Of a DNA stretch of 64,000 bases, positions 26,698-35,574 are shown piece by piece. The notes under the pieces are model-generated. The model worked only from the letters and a program-made list of their open reading frames with translations. It ran no database searches and was not told where the DNA came from. Every line of letters starts with the position of its first letter. Positions within the stretch are counted from its first letter, which is position 1. Source of the DNA: Methyloversatilis sp. Lineage in GTDB: Bacteria > Pseudomonadota > Gammaproteobacteria > Burkholderiales > Rhodocyclaceae. The stretch is from contig NZ_JAUYNV010000050.1 in assembly GCF_030698125.1 (NCBI RefSeq), forward strand, positions 95,157 to 159,156. Reading direction: 5' to 3'. The position numbers were made by a program, and so were the translations under genes.

Positions 26698-27426
26698 TCA
26701 GGCATGCCGTGTACCGTCGGGTACGAACACGTAGCCGAAGCCCCACACGGTCTGCAGGTAGCGCGGCTTGGCGGGGTCGTCTTCGACCAGCTTGCGCAGG
26801 CGCGACATCTGCACATCGATCGAGCGATCGAACGCATCGTATTCGCGGCCGCGTGCCAGTTCCATCAGCTTGTCGCGCGACAGCGGCACGCGCGGCGATT
26901 CGAGCAGCACCTTGAGCAGCGAGAACTCTCCGGTCGTGAGCACCTGCTCCTGTTCGTCGCGGGTCAGCGTGCGCGCGGCGAGATTGACCTCGACCTGGCC
27001 GAAGTGCACCACGCGTTCGTCGAGCGCCGGCGCGCCGGGCGGTGGCTTCGGAGCCTGTCGGCGCAGCACGGCATTGATGCGGGCGACCAGCTCGCGCGGA
27101 TTGAAGGGTTTGGGCAGATAGTCGTCGGCCCCCATTTCGAGACCGACGATGCGGTCGACCTCGTCGCCCTTGGCGGTCAGCATGACCACCGGAATCGTGT
27201 TGTCCTGGGCGCGCAGCCGGCGGCAGATGGCGAGGCCGTCTTCGCCGGGCAGCATCAGGTCGAGCACCATGAGGTCGTACAGTTCGCGCGCCAGCGCGCG
27301 ATCCATCTGCGTGCTGTCGGCTACGGCCTTGACCGCGAACCCCTGTTCGCCGAGGTAGCGCTCGAGCAGGGCGCGCAGGCGGGCGTCGTCATCGACGATG
27401 AGGACCTTGCGTTTTTTTTCTTCCAT
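26698..27426 (-). CDS. ompR: OmpR-type response regulator
   Basis: The 242-residue protein has a receiver domain with acidic pocket 'IVDDDARLR', phospho-acceptor Asp ~56 in 'VLDLMLPGEDG', Thr in 'VMLTAKG' and Lys in 'YLPKPFNPREL'. A winged-helix Trans_reg_C domain follows ('FSLLKVLLESPRVPLSRDKLMELARGREY', 'RSIDVQMSRLRKLVE', 'WGFGYVF', read in parts). It is the upstream member of the ompR-envZ operon. Confidence 0.92.
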   Translation of the reverse strand: MEEKKRKVLIVDDDARLRALLERYLGEQGFAVKAVADSTQMDRALARELYDLMVLDLMLPGEDGLAICRRLRAQDNTIPVVMLTAKGDEVDRIVGLEMGADDYLPKPFNPRELVARINAVLRRQAPKPPPGAPALDERVVHFGQVEVNLAARTLTRDEQEQVLTTGEFSLLKVLLESPRVPLSRDKLMELARGREYDAFDRSIDVQMSRLRKLVEDDPAKPRYLQTVWGFGYVFVPDGTRHA

Positions 27427-27479
27427 GGCGCGATGCTACCCGAGCGGGTCTGCAGTATTCAATCCGCCGGTGAGCGCAT

Positions 27480-27513
27480 GTAAGCGGCGCGGCAGGCGAT
27501 AACGTGCGCTTAC
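27480..27513. promoter_or_regulatory. Inverted repeat upstream of ompR
   Basis: GTAAGCG at 27480-27486 and CGCTTAC at 27507-27513 form a 7-bp inverted repeat with a 20-base spacer. It lies ~55 bases before the ompR start, in the 181-base gap between ompR (minus) and the small gene at 27608 (plus). It could serve either promoter; no factor is identifiable. Confidence 0.35.
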
Positions 27514-27607
27514 AAACCGTGGCGGTCTGCTCACATCCGGCTAACAGCGGATGTTCAGGCTTGGTCCATCAACCAGTCAAGGCGGGAAACGCCACAGGGA
27601 GGCAGTG

Positions 27608-27937
27608 ATGAAAGGGTTCGGAATGATGGTCGGGGCATGTCTCTGCAGCGCATCGTTTGCCGTGTCGGCGGCCAGTGCGGTGTTGCCCCTGGTGCAGGCG
27701 GGCGGTGCGGCGAAAGTCGAAGTGCAGACACCCTTTGAACCCATTCCGGCCCGGTCATCGGATACCCTGAAGCGCGATGGAGCAGGTACAGCATCGCCGG
27801 ATGTGGCGCAGGGCAAGGATCAGGCGGCACATCTGGCGCGGCAGTACGCACTTCACCGCGCCAGTCTCTACCTCTACAATCCGGGTCGCATCGGGCCGAT
27901 GGCGCGAGCGCCGGGCGGTGCCGCAGTTGAACAGTAG
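27608..27937 (+). CDS. Hypothetical exported protein
   Basis: The 109-residue protein starts at the ATG behind GGGAGGCAGTG; the longer upstream frame is not favoured. Residues 1-22 (MKGFGMMVGACLCSASFAVSA) form a signal peptide. The mature part is low-complexity with Ala, Gly and Pro and ends in 'HRASLYLYNPGRIGPMARAPGG'. No family was recognised. It is followed 22 bases later by another small exported protein and then by a DUF1501 protein, so the three may form one operon. Confidence 0.5.
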   Translation: MKGFGMMVGACLCSASFAVSAASAVLPLVQAGGAAKVEVQTPFEPIPARSSDTLKRDGAGTASPDVAQGKDQAAHLARQYALHRASLYLYNPGRIGPMARAPGGAAVEQ

Positions 27938-27959
27938 CGACGGCAAGGAGTGAACAAGA

Positions 27960-28298
27960 ATGATGGGTGCAGACCTGACCAGCGTACGACGGCGGCGTGC
28001 CGTGCTGTGCTCGTGTATGGGCGCGGCGGTCATTGTTTCGACGACGGTCGAGGCCGGGGAGGGCGAATCGGTCGGACGGCGTGATTTCGTCGGCGGCCAG
28101 TACATGGAACGCATCATGCCCGCCAGCGCCGAACTGCCGCCGATGCGCCGCTTCGACGGCGAAGATGCGACAGCGGCCCGCCGGGCCAATTACGGTGATC
28201 AGCGCGGCCCCGGGCTGACACCGGAAGAGCGCCGGCAGCTGCGGCGCGATATCCGCGACGCATCGCGCGAGCTCTACCGCGACACGCCGGACCCTTAG
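27960..28298 (+). CDS. Hypothetical exported protein
   Basis: The 112-residue protein has an AAGGAG site 8 bases before the ATG at 27960 and a signal-like N-terminus (RRRRAVLCSCMGAAVIVSTTVEAGEG). The C-terminal half is charged and helical, ending 'LTPEERRQLRRDIRDASRELYR', a pattern common in small periplasmic proteins of betaproteobacteria. Function is unknown. It lies in tandem with the gene before it and 31 bases ahead of the DUF1501 gene. Confidence 0.55.
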   Translation: MMGADLTSVRRRRAVLCSCMGAAVIVSTTVEAGEGESVGRRDFVGGQYMERIMPASAELPPMRRFDGEDATAARRANYGDQRGPGLTPEERRQLRRDIRDASRELYRDTPDP

Positions 28299-28329
28299 TC
28301 ACATACCCCGCAGATCGGCCCGACGACCG

Positions 28330-29202
28330 ATGGACAGACGTCATTTCCTGCAGTGCGCCGCGGCAGTGCCGCTGGCACGGGGGAGCATCGGGGCTGCCGA
28401 AGCGGCCCCCTGCGGCCGACTGCTGATCGTGATCGATCTGGTCGGCGGCAACGATGGCCTCAATACTGTCATTCCCCATTCCGATCCACGCTACACCGCA
28501 CTCAGGCCGACCATCGCGATCGACCGAAAAAGCGGCTTGCCGCTTGATGACCGCAACGCGCTGCATCCGGCGCTGCAGTCCCTGATGCCGCTGTGGTCGG
28601 CTGGCGAACTGGCGGTCGTGCATGGTGTGGGCAGCGCCGAAGCCAGCCTGTCGCATCACCGCGCGGCCGAGCTCATGCAGGCCGCCTTGCCTGACTTTCC
28701 GTCGGCGGACGCTTCCGAAAATTCTCGAGAGTCTTCAACCGCCCCGTCCTCGCTCGCGCAGGCGCTTGAGCAGATCGCGTCCGGCGCGCCGCTGCAGTCG
28801 CTGCACCTTGCACTGCACGGCTTCGACACGCACGAGCGCCAGCCCGAGGTGCATGCCCGACTGCTGGCGCAACTCGCCGCGACGATGTCGGCGCTGCGCG
28901 CGTCGTTGCAGGCGTCGGGCCGCTGGCCCGACACGCTGCTGATGACACGCTCGGAATTCGGGCGTCGCGCGGCGGAAAACCTCAGTGCCGGAACCGATCA
29001 CGGCAACGCGGGTGTTCAGTTCATCGCCGGTGGCCGACTTCCAGGTGGCGTGTTCGGCGCACAACCTGATTTCGATCTGCTCGACCGACACGGCAATCCG
29101 GTGCCGCAGGTCGAAATCGGCAGGCTGAATCGCGAGGTCGCCGCCTGGTGGGCAGGTACGCCGGCCCGGTTTTTCCCGGCTGCGGCATTTTCCTCTGCAT
29201 GA
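28330..29202 (+). CDS. DUF1501 protein, compact form
   Basis: The 290-residue protein starts MDRRHFLQCAAAVPLARG, a twin-arginine-like export signal. 'IVIDLVGGNDGLNTVIP', 'HPALQSLMPLW', 'LHGFDTHERQ', 'TRSEFGRRAAEN' and 'GTDHGNAGVQFIAGG' are the DUF1501 (alkaline-phosphatase-like) signatures. Members are usually 380-450 aa; here about 100 residues between 'HRAAELM' and 'LAQALEQIA' are missing or replaced by a Ser-rich linker. DUF1501 genes usually pair with DUF1800, which is not seen here; two small exported proteins precede it instead. Confidence 0.75.
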   Translation: MDRRHFLQCAAAVPLARGSIGAAEAAPCGRLLIVIDLVGGNDGLNTVIPHSDPRYTALRPTIAIDRKSGLPLDDRNALHPALQSLMPLWSAGELAVVHGVGSAEASLSHHRAAELMQAALPDFPSADASENSRESSTAPSSLAQALEQIASGAPLQSLHLALHGFDTHERQPEVHARLLAQLAATMSALRASLQASGRWPDTLLMTRSEFGRRAAENLSAGTDHGNAGVQFIAGGRLPGGVFGAQPDFDLLDRHGNPVPQVEIGRLNREVAAWWAGTPARFFPAAAFSSA

Positions 29203-29273
29203 GCGGGCCCGCTGCCGCGTCTTCGCGCTTTGCTGCCACCCTCGCACGGGGCCGATAACTGAGGTTTTCAGGT

Positions 29274-30818
29274 TCAGTCCGGACTGCTGACCCGTGCCGT
29301 CGGCTTGTGCCGGTCGAAGCCGTGCTTCTGCGCCACCCTGTTGTAATGGATGTGCGCATCGATGACGCTGCGCTCGCGTGGTGCCAGCGTGAAGGCGTCG
29401 ATCAGGATGTTGCGTGCGTCCGTCGCGAGCGCGTCGTCCCAGGTCACATCCAGTCGCTTGATCAACGTTTCCAGTCGCGTCAGTTCGGCCTCGATGTGGT
29501 CGAGGTCGGGGCCTTCGGCGCGCTCGGCTTCGAGTTGCGCCGCTGCCGCCCTGGCACGATCGCGTGCCGACTGTGACTGACGTTTCAGCCGGTTCGGCAG
29601 CACGCCGGGCGCGTCGGGCAACGTGCTGATCAGCTGTTCGGCGGCGTCCTGCCGGTCGTTCTGCAGGCAGGCTTCGGCAAGTTCCGTCGTCGCCAGCGTG
29701 TCCGGCGTGCGCAGTTGTTCATGGGTCTTGAGCGCCTGGTCGATGGCTCGACGCGCGCCTTCCTCATCGCCGTTGCGACTCAACCTGCGCGCCTCGATGA
29801 CGTCGGACAGCACGGCGGCACGCTCGCTGTCGCCCAGCAGGGTGCGCATTTCCTTCATGCGCTGGTTGATCTCCGCATCGGTGTTATCAAGCCCGACAAG
29901 GCTTTTGATCAGCGTCAGGTGGTCTTCGGTACAGCTCAGCGATGTGCCTTCGGTGCGGTCGACCACCCGCCGCATGACGGCCGCCGCTTGCCCGACATCG
30001 CCCAGTTCGAGACAGATTTCGCCCAGGCTGCGCAGTCGCCGAAGGTTGTCCGGCGCGATCGAATCGGCGCGTTCGTAAAAGGTGCGCGCCTCGGCGAGCT
30101 CACCGTTGCGTTCGTGCAGTTCGCCGAGGAAATCATAGACACCCATGAAATCCGGGAACTCCTCGCTGATCTGTGCCGCCAGCTCGGCGGCCTCGCGCGC
30201 CTCGCCGCGCTCACGCAGCACCATCGCATAGCCGATACGCGCCCAGGGTACGGAGTTGCGGGCGATGATGGCCTGATAAATTTCGCTTGCTTCATCCAGT
30301 CGGCCCAACGCGATCAGCGCTTCGGCGCGGATGCGCAGCGCGTCCAGTGCATAGCGCGGAGTACGTTCGACCACCCGGTCGCATTCGAGGATCACGCCCG
30401 GCAGATTGCGCTGGGCCATTTCGGCAAAGACCGTCTTCAGCGCGAGCTTCTTTTCGACGGCCCGCTCCAGCCGTTCGGCCAGCTGTCCGGAGGTGAAGGG
30501 TTTGAGCAGGTAGTCGTCCGGGGCAAATTCGGCTGCCGACACGACGCGCGCGCGCAGGCGTTCGCCGGTGACGATGATGAACACCGATGACAGCGGCAGG
30601 ATGTTGTTCAGCCGGAGTTCTTCGAGGGTGCGCAGGCCGTCGTGTTTCTCGCCGAAGTTGTGGTCGCACAGCACGACGTCAGGTGTCGTGGCGGAGCACT
30701 GGCGCAGCAGGTCGCCAGCGGTTCCGGCCATGGCGACGTGCTTCACGCCGGCCTGCGACAGCTGCGTGCGCAGCCAGGTACGGACGACCTGATTCGCGTC
30801 GGCAATGACGACGCGCAT
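29274..30818 (-). CDS. Response regulator with C-terminal TPR repeats
   Basis: Residues 1-125 are a CheY-like receiver ('RVVIADANQVVRTWL', phospho-acceptor Asp ~52 in 'VVLCDHNFG', 'VTGERLR', Lys in 'YLLKPFTSGQL'). The remaining ~390 residues are helical TPR-like repeats (A-L-x-x-L-G-R-L-x-E-A, 'ERADSIAPDNLRRLRSLGEI'). No DNA-binding or enzymatic output domain is present, so output is presumably by protein contacts. I used the ATG at 30818 (MRVVIAD); an in-frame ATG at 30848, also with a good binding site, would add 10 residues. No kinase gene adjoins it. Confidence 0.8.
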   Translation of the reverse strand: MRVVIADANQVVRTWLRTQLSQAGVKHVAMAGTAGDLLRQCSATTPDVVLCDHNFGEKHDGLRTLEELRLNNILPLSSVFIIVTGERLRARVVSAAEFAPDDYLLKPFTSGQLAERLERAVEKKLALKTVFAEMAQRNLPGVILECDRVVERTPRYALDALRIRAEALIALGRLDEASEIYQAIIARNSVPWARIGYAMVLRERGEAREAAELAAQISEEFPDFMGVYDFLGELHERNGELAEARTFYERADSIAPDNLRRLRSLGEICLELGDVGQAAAVMRRVVDRTEGTSLSCTEDHLTLIKSLVGLDNTDAEINQRMKEMRTLLGDSERAAVLSDVIEARRLSRNGDEEGARRAIDQALKTHEQLRTPDTLATTELAEACLQNDRQDAAEQLISTLPDAPGVLPNRLKRQSQSARDRARAAAAQLEAERAEGPDLDHIEAELTRLETLIKRLDVTWDDALATDARNILIDAFTLAPRERSVIDAHIHYNRVAQKHGFDRHKPTARVSSPD

Positions 30819-30986
30819 CTTGTCCAGTCCTTCGGTCGGCAGAAACATGACGAAAAGCCCCTTCCGGGGTTAACGATAACGCCGCAATGAACGGCTCGGA
30901 AAGCGCTTTACTTGAAGCGGCCGGGCGGGCCGGATACGCCGGAACACCCTACAATCACGTGCTTAGACATCGAAATGCCGCACGGA

Positions 30987-31682
30987 ATGAAGCTGCTCGC
31001 GATTGAAACATCGTCCGAAACCGCCTCGGTTGCCCTGTTGCTGGACGATGAGGTGCGCGTACGCGAAGGCGGTACGCCCGGCACGCATGCGCGCTTCGTG
31101 CTGCCATGGGTGACCGACCTGCTGGGTGAAAACGGTCTGTTGCTGCCGCAGCTGGACGGCATCGCGTTCAGTGCCGGGCCGGGCAGTTTTACCGGCTTGC
31201 GGCTGGCCGTGTCGGTGGCCCAGGGTTTGTCGGTCGGCAGCGGCGTCAGGCTGGTGGCCGTTCCGACACTCGAGGCACTGGCGCTGTCGGCGGGTGACGG
31301 ATTCAAGTATGTCTGTGTCGACGCGCGCATGAGCGAGGTCTATAGCGCGTGCTACGAGGTGCGCGGTGATGTCGTGTCGGCGCGCTCGAACATCCGGGTG
31401 AGCCCGCCGGCCGGGCTGCAAAGGCCCGAAGGCGAACTGGCATCGTGGCAGGGCTGCGGCAGCGGGTTCGCGCTTGCCGGGGTCGCCGGACTGCCATGGG
31501 TCGCGGATCTGGGTGCGATCGACACCGGCCTGACCGCGCATGCGCGGCAGATCGGCCGTCTGGGTGGCCTGCGTCTGGCGGCGGGCGAAGGCATCGACGC
31601 CGCGCTGGCGTCGCCGATCTATGTGCGCGACAAGGTGGCGCAGACGACTGCAGAACGTCTGGCTGCGGGTGGCCGCGCCTGA
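30987..31682 (+). CDS. tsaB: tRNA threonylcarbamoyladenosine biosynthesis protein TsaB
   Basis: The ATG at 30987 begins MKLLAIETSSETASVALL, the canonical TsaB/YeaZ start, giving 231 aa (usual ~230); in-frame starts upstream add non-family residues. 'GPGSFTGLRLAVSVAQGLS' is diagnostic. TsaB is the ASKHA-fold partner of TsaD and TsaE in making t6A at tRNA position 37. Its stop overlaps the start of rimI by one base (TGATG), so the two are translationally coupled. Confidence 0.92.
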   Translation: MKLLAIETSSETASVALLLDDEVRVREGGTPGTHARFVLPWVTDLLGENGLLLPQLDGIAFSAGPGSFTGLRLAVSVAQGLSVGSGVRLVAVPTLEALALSAGDGFKYVCVDARMSEVYSACYEVRGDVVSARSNIRVSPPAGLQRPEGELASWQGCGSGFALAGVAGLPWVADLGAIDTGLTAHARQIGRLGGLRLAAGEGIDAALASPIYVRDKVAQTTAERLAAGGRA

Positions 31683-32227
31683 TGGAAATGTCTGCTCGAT
31701 CCGTACCGCCCGTCGAACGGGCACGTGCTTTCGCGCCGATGCGTGAAAGTGATCTGGACGAGGTTGCCCGGCTGGAAAGCACGCTGTACGACTTCCCGTG
31801 GACACGGGTGAATTTCGCCGATTCGCTGATCGCCGGCTACTGCTGCCGCGTGCTGCACCAGGACGGCGCGCTGGTCGCCTATGCCGTGATGATGTGCGTG
31901 CTGGATGAAGCCCATCTGCTCAATCTGAGTGTCGCGGGCACCATGCAGCGGCGCGGGCTGGGCCGCCTGATGCTCGATCATCTGGCCCGCGAGGCAGCTC
32001 TTTACGGCGCCGAACGCATGTTTCTCGAAGTCCGTCCGTCCAATGTGGCGGCGCGCGCGATGTACGACGCCGCTGCCTTCCAGCCGATCGGCCGACGCCC
32101 GCGCTATTACCCGGCGCTCGACGGGCGTGAGGACGCCATCGTCATGAGTGCGGAACTGGGCGAGGGCTGGCGTGCGGGTGTTCGAGCGGGATCGGGTCAG
32201 ACGATGAACGAAGGGTGGCATCGATGA
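31682..32227 (+). CDS. rimI: Ribosomal-protein-alanine N-acetyltransferase RimI
   Basis: The 181-residue GNAT enzyme has the RimI core 'LLNLSVAGTMQRRGLGRLML' (acetyl-CoA loop RRGLGR) and 'LEVRPSNVAARAMYDAAAFQPIGRRPRYY' (read in parts). RimI acetylates the N-terminus of ribosomal protein S18. It overlaps tsaB by one base and the next gene by four (ATGA), an operon order common in betaproteobacteria. About 15 N-terminal residues and a ~25-residue tail exceed the usual ~150 aa. Confidence 0.88.
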   Translation: MEMSARSVPPVERARAFAPMRESDLDEVARLESTLYDFPWTRVNFADSLIAGYCCRVLHQDGALVAYAVMMCVLDEAHLLNLSVAGTMQRRGLGRLMLDHLAREAALYGAERMFLEVRPSNVAARAMYDAAAFQPIGRRPRYYPALDGREDAIVMSAELGEGWRAGVRAGSGQTMNEGWHR

Positions 32228-33033
32228 ACCGCCGTGCATCCGTGCTGAGGGAGATGGGTCTGGCACCGCTCTGGCGCCTGCGCGATGCGCCGGCCGCCGC
32301 GGAATACACACCACCGGCGCAGCAACACGCGGCCGCCGCTGGCGTGTCCGAGGCCGCGGACGTGGCCGCAGCACCGGTTCGCGAGCCGGTGGGTGTGCCC
32401 GCCGCAGCAGCACGACCGGCCGTAATGCCGACTGCCTCGCCGCTCGTTGCGCCGGCTCCGGCGCGCGTGGCAACGGACGGACTGGGCTGGGATGAACTTG
32501 AAGCCGCGATCGGCGCCTGCCGCGCCTGCCCGCTGCATGAGCGCCGCACGATGGCCGTGCCGGGCGTCGGCGACCGCGCAGCCGACTGGCTGTTCGTCGG
32601 CGAAGGGCCGGGTGCCGAAGAGGACCTGCGCGGCGAGCCCTTCGTCGGTCAGGCGGGCAAGCTGCTCGATGCGATGCTTGCCGCCATCGGTCTGGTGCGC
32701 GGGCGGAATGTGTACATCGCGAATGCGGTGAAATGCCGGCCACCGGGCAACCGTACGCCGCAAGCGGTCGAGATGACCACCTGCCAGCCCTATCTCGAGC
32801 GGCAGATCGAACTGATCCAGCCACGCATCATCGTGGCGCTGGGCCGGCCGGCCGCGCAGACCCTGCTCGGCGGCGAAGTGAAGATCAACGCGGCGCGTGG
32901 ACGCCTGTTCGACCGCGCCGGCATTCCGGTGGTCGTCACCTATCACCCGGCCTACCTGCTGCGCAGCCCGCAGGACAAGGCCAAGGCGTGGGAAGACCTG
33001 TGTTTCGCGCGGGCCGCGCTGGCGCCGCGCTGA
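32224..33033 (+). CDS. Uracil-DNA glycosylase, type 4/5 Fe-S family
   Basis: The 269-residue protein starts at an ATG overlapping the rimI stop. After an Ala/Pro-rich linker (residues ~20-85) comes the glycosylase domain: Fe-S cysteines begin in 'ACRACPLH', active-site motif 'VGEGPGAEEDLRGEPFVGQAG' (read in parts), 'NAVKCRPPGNRTP' with a further Cys, and 'TYHPAYLLR' as the C-terminal motif. It removes uracil from DNA. The linker is longer than in most members, which are ~200-250 aa. Confidence 0.9.
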   Translation: MNRRASVLREMGLAPLWRLRDAPAAAEYTPPAQQHAAAAGVSEAADVAAAPVREPVGVPAAAARPAVMPTASPLVAPAPARVATDGLGWDELEAAIGACRACPLHERRTMAVPGVGDRAADWLFVGEGPGAEEDLRGEPFVGQAGKLLDAMLAAIGLVRGRNVYIANAVKCRPPGNRTPQAVEMTTCQPYLERQIELIQPRIIVALGRPAAQTLLGGEVKINAARGRLFDRAGIPVVVTYHPAYLLRSPQDKAKAWEDLCFARAALAPR

Positions 33034-33054
33034 GCCAACAGGCCGGGCGCCGGT

Positions 33055-34320
33055 TCAGTGGTTGAAGCCGTCGTCGAGCAGCGACACATCGTCGCGCTTG
33101 CGCTGGTTGGCCTTGTGCCACTTGCCGACCATCAACATGGTGGCGGCGACGAACAGGCCGAACATGACCATCACGGTGAACACCGACAGGCCGGCGGCGA
33201 GCAGCGCGGCATACAGCCCGGTCATGATCAGGATCGACAGGTTTTCGTTGAAGTTCTGCACCGCAATCGAATGACCCGCGCCCATCAGCATGTGGCCGCG
33301 GTGCTGCAGCAACGCATTCATCGGCACGACGAAGAAACCGGCACAGGCGCCGATCAGGATCAGGATCGGCACCGCCACCCACAGCTGTGTCACGTAGATC
33401 ATCAGCGGCACCAGCAGCCCCATCGCAATGCCCAGCGGAATGACCCGCACCGAGCCGCGCAACGTGATGCGGCGTGCCGCCATGATGGCCCCGATGGCAA
33501 TGCCCACCGCCACCACGCCCTGCAGTTTCGACGCCTCTGACAGGCCCATGCCCAGTGCGCGGTCCGCCCAGTCGATCACGATGAATTGCAGCGTCGCGCC
33601 GGCGCCCCAGAACAGCGTCGTCACGGCGAGTGAAATCTGCCCCAGCTTGTCTCGCCACAAAGCCTTGAAACTGTTGCTGAAATCGGCGATCAACGCGGCC
33701 GGGCTGCTGTCCAGAGGTTTCAGCGGCACGCCGGTGTCCGGAATGAACAGGTTGAAGATGCCGGCCAGCACATAGAGCAGGCCGACCAGCATCAGGCTGA
33801 TTTCAACGGTGGTGTCGAGCCCGGTGTCGATGAAGGGCAGGTCGATCGCCAGCAGGCGCGCGCTCAGCGACGGATCGATCAGCAGACCGCCCAGCAGTAC
33901 GCCGACAATGATGGCGCCGACCGTCAGGCCTTCGATCCAGCCGTTGGCGACCACCAGCAGGCGGTGCGGCAGGTACTCGGTCAGGATGCCGTACTTGGCC
34001 GGCGAATAGGATGCGGCGCCCAGGCCGACCACGGCATAGGCGAGCAGCGGATGCACGTGCCAGAACATCAGTGCACAGCCCACCACCTTGATGCCATTGC
34101 TGATGAGCATCACGTGGCGCTTGGCCATCGAATCCGCAAGCGCACCGACGAAGGCGGCCAGCAGCACGTACGAAATGGTGAAGAACAGCTTGAGGAGGGG
34201 GATCTGCCAGTCGGGTGCCAGTGCGTCCTTCAGCACGAAGATGGCAACCACCAGCAATGCGTTGTCGGCGAGCGCAGAAAAAAACTGCGCGGCCATGATC
34301 ATGTAAAAGCCGAGAGGCAT
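33055..34320 (-). CDS. lplT: Lysophospholipid transporter LplT (MFS)
   Basis: The 421-residue protein is hydrophobic with ~12 predicted membrane helices. The start 'MPLGFYMIMAAQFFSALADNALLVVAIFVL' (read in parts) and 'SPAKYGILTEYLPHRLLVVANGWIEG' are closely LplT-like. LplT flips lysophosphatidylethanolamine to the cytoplasmic side of the inner membrane for re-acylation by Aas. No aas gene adjoins here, unlike in enterics. It faces the LysR gene across a 246-base region. Confidence 0.88.
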   Translation of the reverse strand: MPLGFYMIMAAQFFSALADNALLVVAIFVLKDALAPDWQIPLLKLFFTISYVLLAAFVGALADSMAKRHVMLISNGIKVVGCALMFWHVHPLLAYAVVGLGAASYSPAKYGILTEYLPHRLLVVANGWIEGLTVGAIIVGVLLGGLLIDPSLSARLLAIDLPFIDTGLDTTVEISLMLVGLLYVLAGIFNLFIPDTGVPLKPLDSSPAALIADFSNSFKALWRDKLGQISLAVTTLFWGAGATLQFIVIDWADRALGMGLSEASKLQGVVAVGIAIGAIMAARRITLRGSVRVIPLGIAMGLLVPLMIYVTQLWVAVPILILIGACAGFFVVPMNALLQHRGHMLMGAGHSIAVQNFNENLSILIMTGLYAALLAAGLSVFTVMVMFGLFVAATMLMVGKWHKANQRKRDDVSLLDDGFNH

Positions 34321-34500
34321 CGGGCGTTGTGTGCCGGAACTGCACGCCGGCCCTGCGCAAAAAGTGCGCCTTTATACCACGAAGCCCGCACTGTCCAGAT
34401 GACGTGACACGGCGCTGTTACACTGCTTTCCGCTGATGCAATGCAGAAACCGGGAGGGCCGTAACGGCCGTCCTGAAAAGCCGCTCGACCTTACATTTTG

Positions 34501-34520
34501 GTTGACCCGCGACCGTCAAC
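34501..34520. promoter_or_regulatory. Inverted repeat in lplT-lysR intergenic region
   Basis: GTTGAC-(8)-GTCAAC is a 6-bp inverted repeat about 47 bases before the LysR start; its left arm contains a TTGACC that could act as -35 with TATAAC at 34527-34532 (19-base spacing, longer than ideal). LysR-family proteins often bind such sites before their own genes. The 34321-34566 region holds nothing else I can name. Confidence 0.35.
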
Positions 34521-34566
34521 TTGGTCTATAACCACGAGGGCGAGCGTCACTTATAAAGAGGGAAAA

Positions 34567-35472
34567 ATGCCTGATAGAAGGCTGGAGGTGTTTCACGCAG
34601 CGGCGAGCCAGATGTCCTTTACCCGCGCCGCCGAACTGCTGCAGATGACGCAGCCCGCAGTCACCTTCCAGATCAAGCAGCTTGAGGAACATTTCGGCAC
34701 CCGATTGTTCGAGCGCGCGCACGGCCGCGTTACGCTGACGCCGGAAGGTCTGAAGGTGAAGGATTACGCTGACCGTATCCTCGACCTGTTCGCGACGCTC
34801 GAAAACGAACTGCAGGCAATGGCAAGTGACCTGCGTGGTCACCTGCTGATCGGCGCCACGCCAACGGTGGCCGAATACCACTTGCCGCCGGTGCTGGCGG
34901 AGTTCCGCATTGCGCATCCGAACGTGGTGCCGCGGCTCACCGTGGACAACCCGAGGGTGATCGAGGACATGGTGGACGAACGCGTGCTCGACATCGGCAT
35001 CGTCGAAGGCCTGGGTCGCGGTGGCGCGCAGGTGATGGTCGAATCGTGCGCCGAAGACGAACTGGTGGTCGTCTGCGCACCGGATTTCCCGCTGGCCAGT
35101 CTCGACGCGGTTACACCGGAGCACCTGTTGCAGCATCCCTGCGCCGGGCGCGATGCCGGCAGTGTTCGTGCTTTGCTCGAAGATTATCTGTCACGGGGCG
35201 GCGTCGATCCGGCCAAGCTTCCGCTGGCGTTCGAGCTTGACCGGCTGTCGTCGGTGAAGGGCGTGCTCGAGCGCGGGCTGGCTTACGCCATCCTGTCGCG
35301 CGCCGTCATCCGCCATGAAACCAGCCTCGGTCTGCTGGTTGCCATACCGTTGCGGCCCCGGCTGGTGCGTCACATGGCGCTGCTCTATCCGTCGGAGCGC
35401 TTCCGCACCTATATGGCCAAGCAGTTCGGCGAGTTTGCGTCGGTGCGTCTGGCCAAGCAGAGCGGGCGCTGA
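34567..35472 (+). CDS. LysR-family transcriptional regulator
   Basis: The 301-residue protein starts MPDRRLEVFHAAASQ behind AGAGGGA. The N-terminal helix-turn-helix is clear ('MSFTRAAELLQMTQPAVTFQIKQLEEHFGTRLFER', read in parts), followed by a substrate-binding domain beginning 'LIGATPTVAEYHLPPVLAEF'. The effector and targets are unknown. It is monocistronic, 27 kb from the serine-cycle genes, so calling it a QscR equivalent would be a guess. Confidence 0.85.
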   Translation: MPDRRLEVFHAAASQMSFTRAAELLQMTQPAVTFQIKQLEEHFGTRLFERAHGRVTLTPEGLKVKDYADRILDLFATLENELQAMASDLRGHLLIGATPTVAEYHLPPVLAEFRIAHPNVVPRLTVDNPRVIEDMVDERVLDIGIVEGLGRGGAQVMVESCAEDELVVVCAPDFPLASLDAVTPEHLLQHPCAGRDAGSVRALLEDYLSRGGVDPAKLPLAFELDRLSSVKGVLERGLAYAILSRAVIRHETSLGLLVAIPLRPRLVRHMALLYPSERFRTYMAKQFGEFASVRLAKQSGR

Positions 35473-35574
35473 AACCCGGCCCGGCATCTGTTCGGTACAG
35501 TCGAAACGGATGCCGGCCGGTGCCGGATAGTAGAATTCGGGGCTTCGCGGATTTCCCGCCTTCCGTTGCCCTTC

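Noticed and set aside
34567..35472. QscR, the serine-cycle LysR regulator
   Set aside because: It is a LysR protein, but it lies 27 kb from the cluster and nothing in the sequence identifies its targets.
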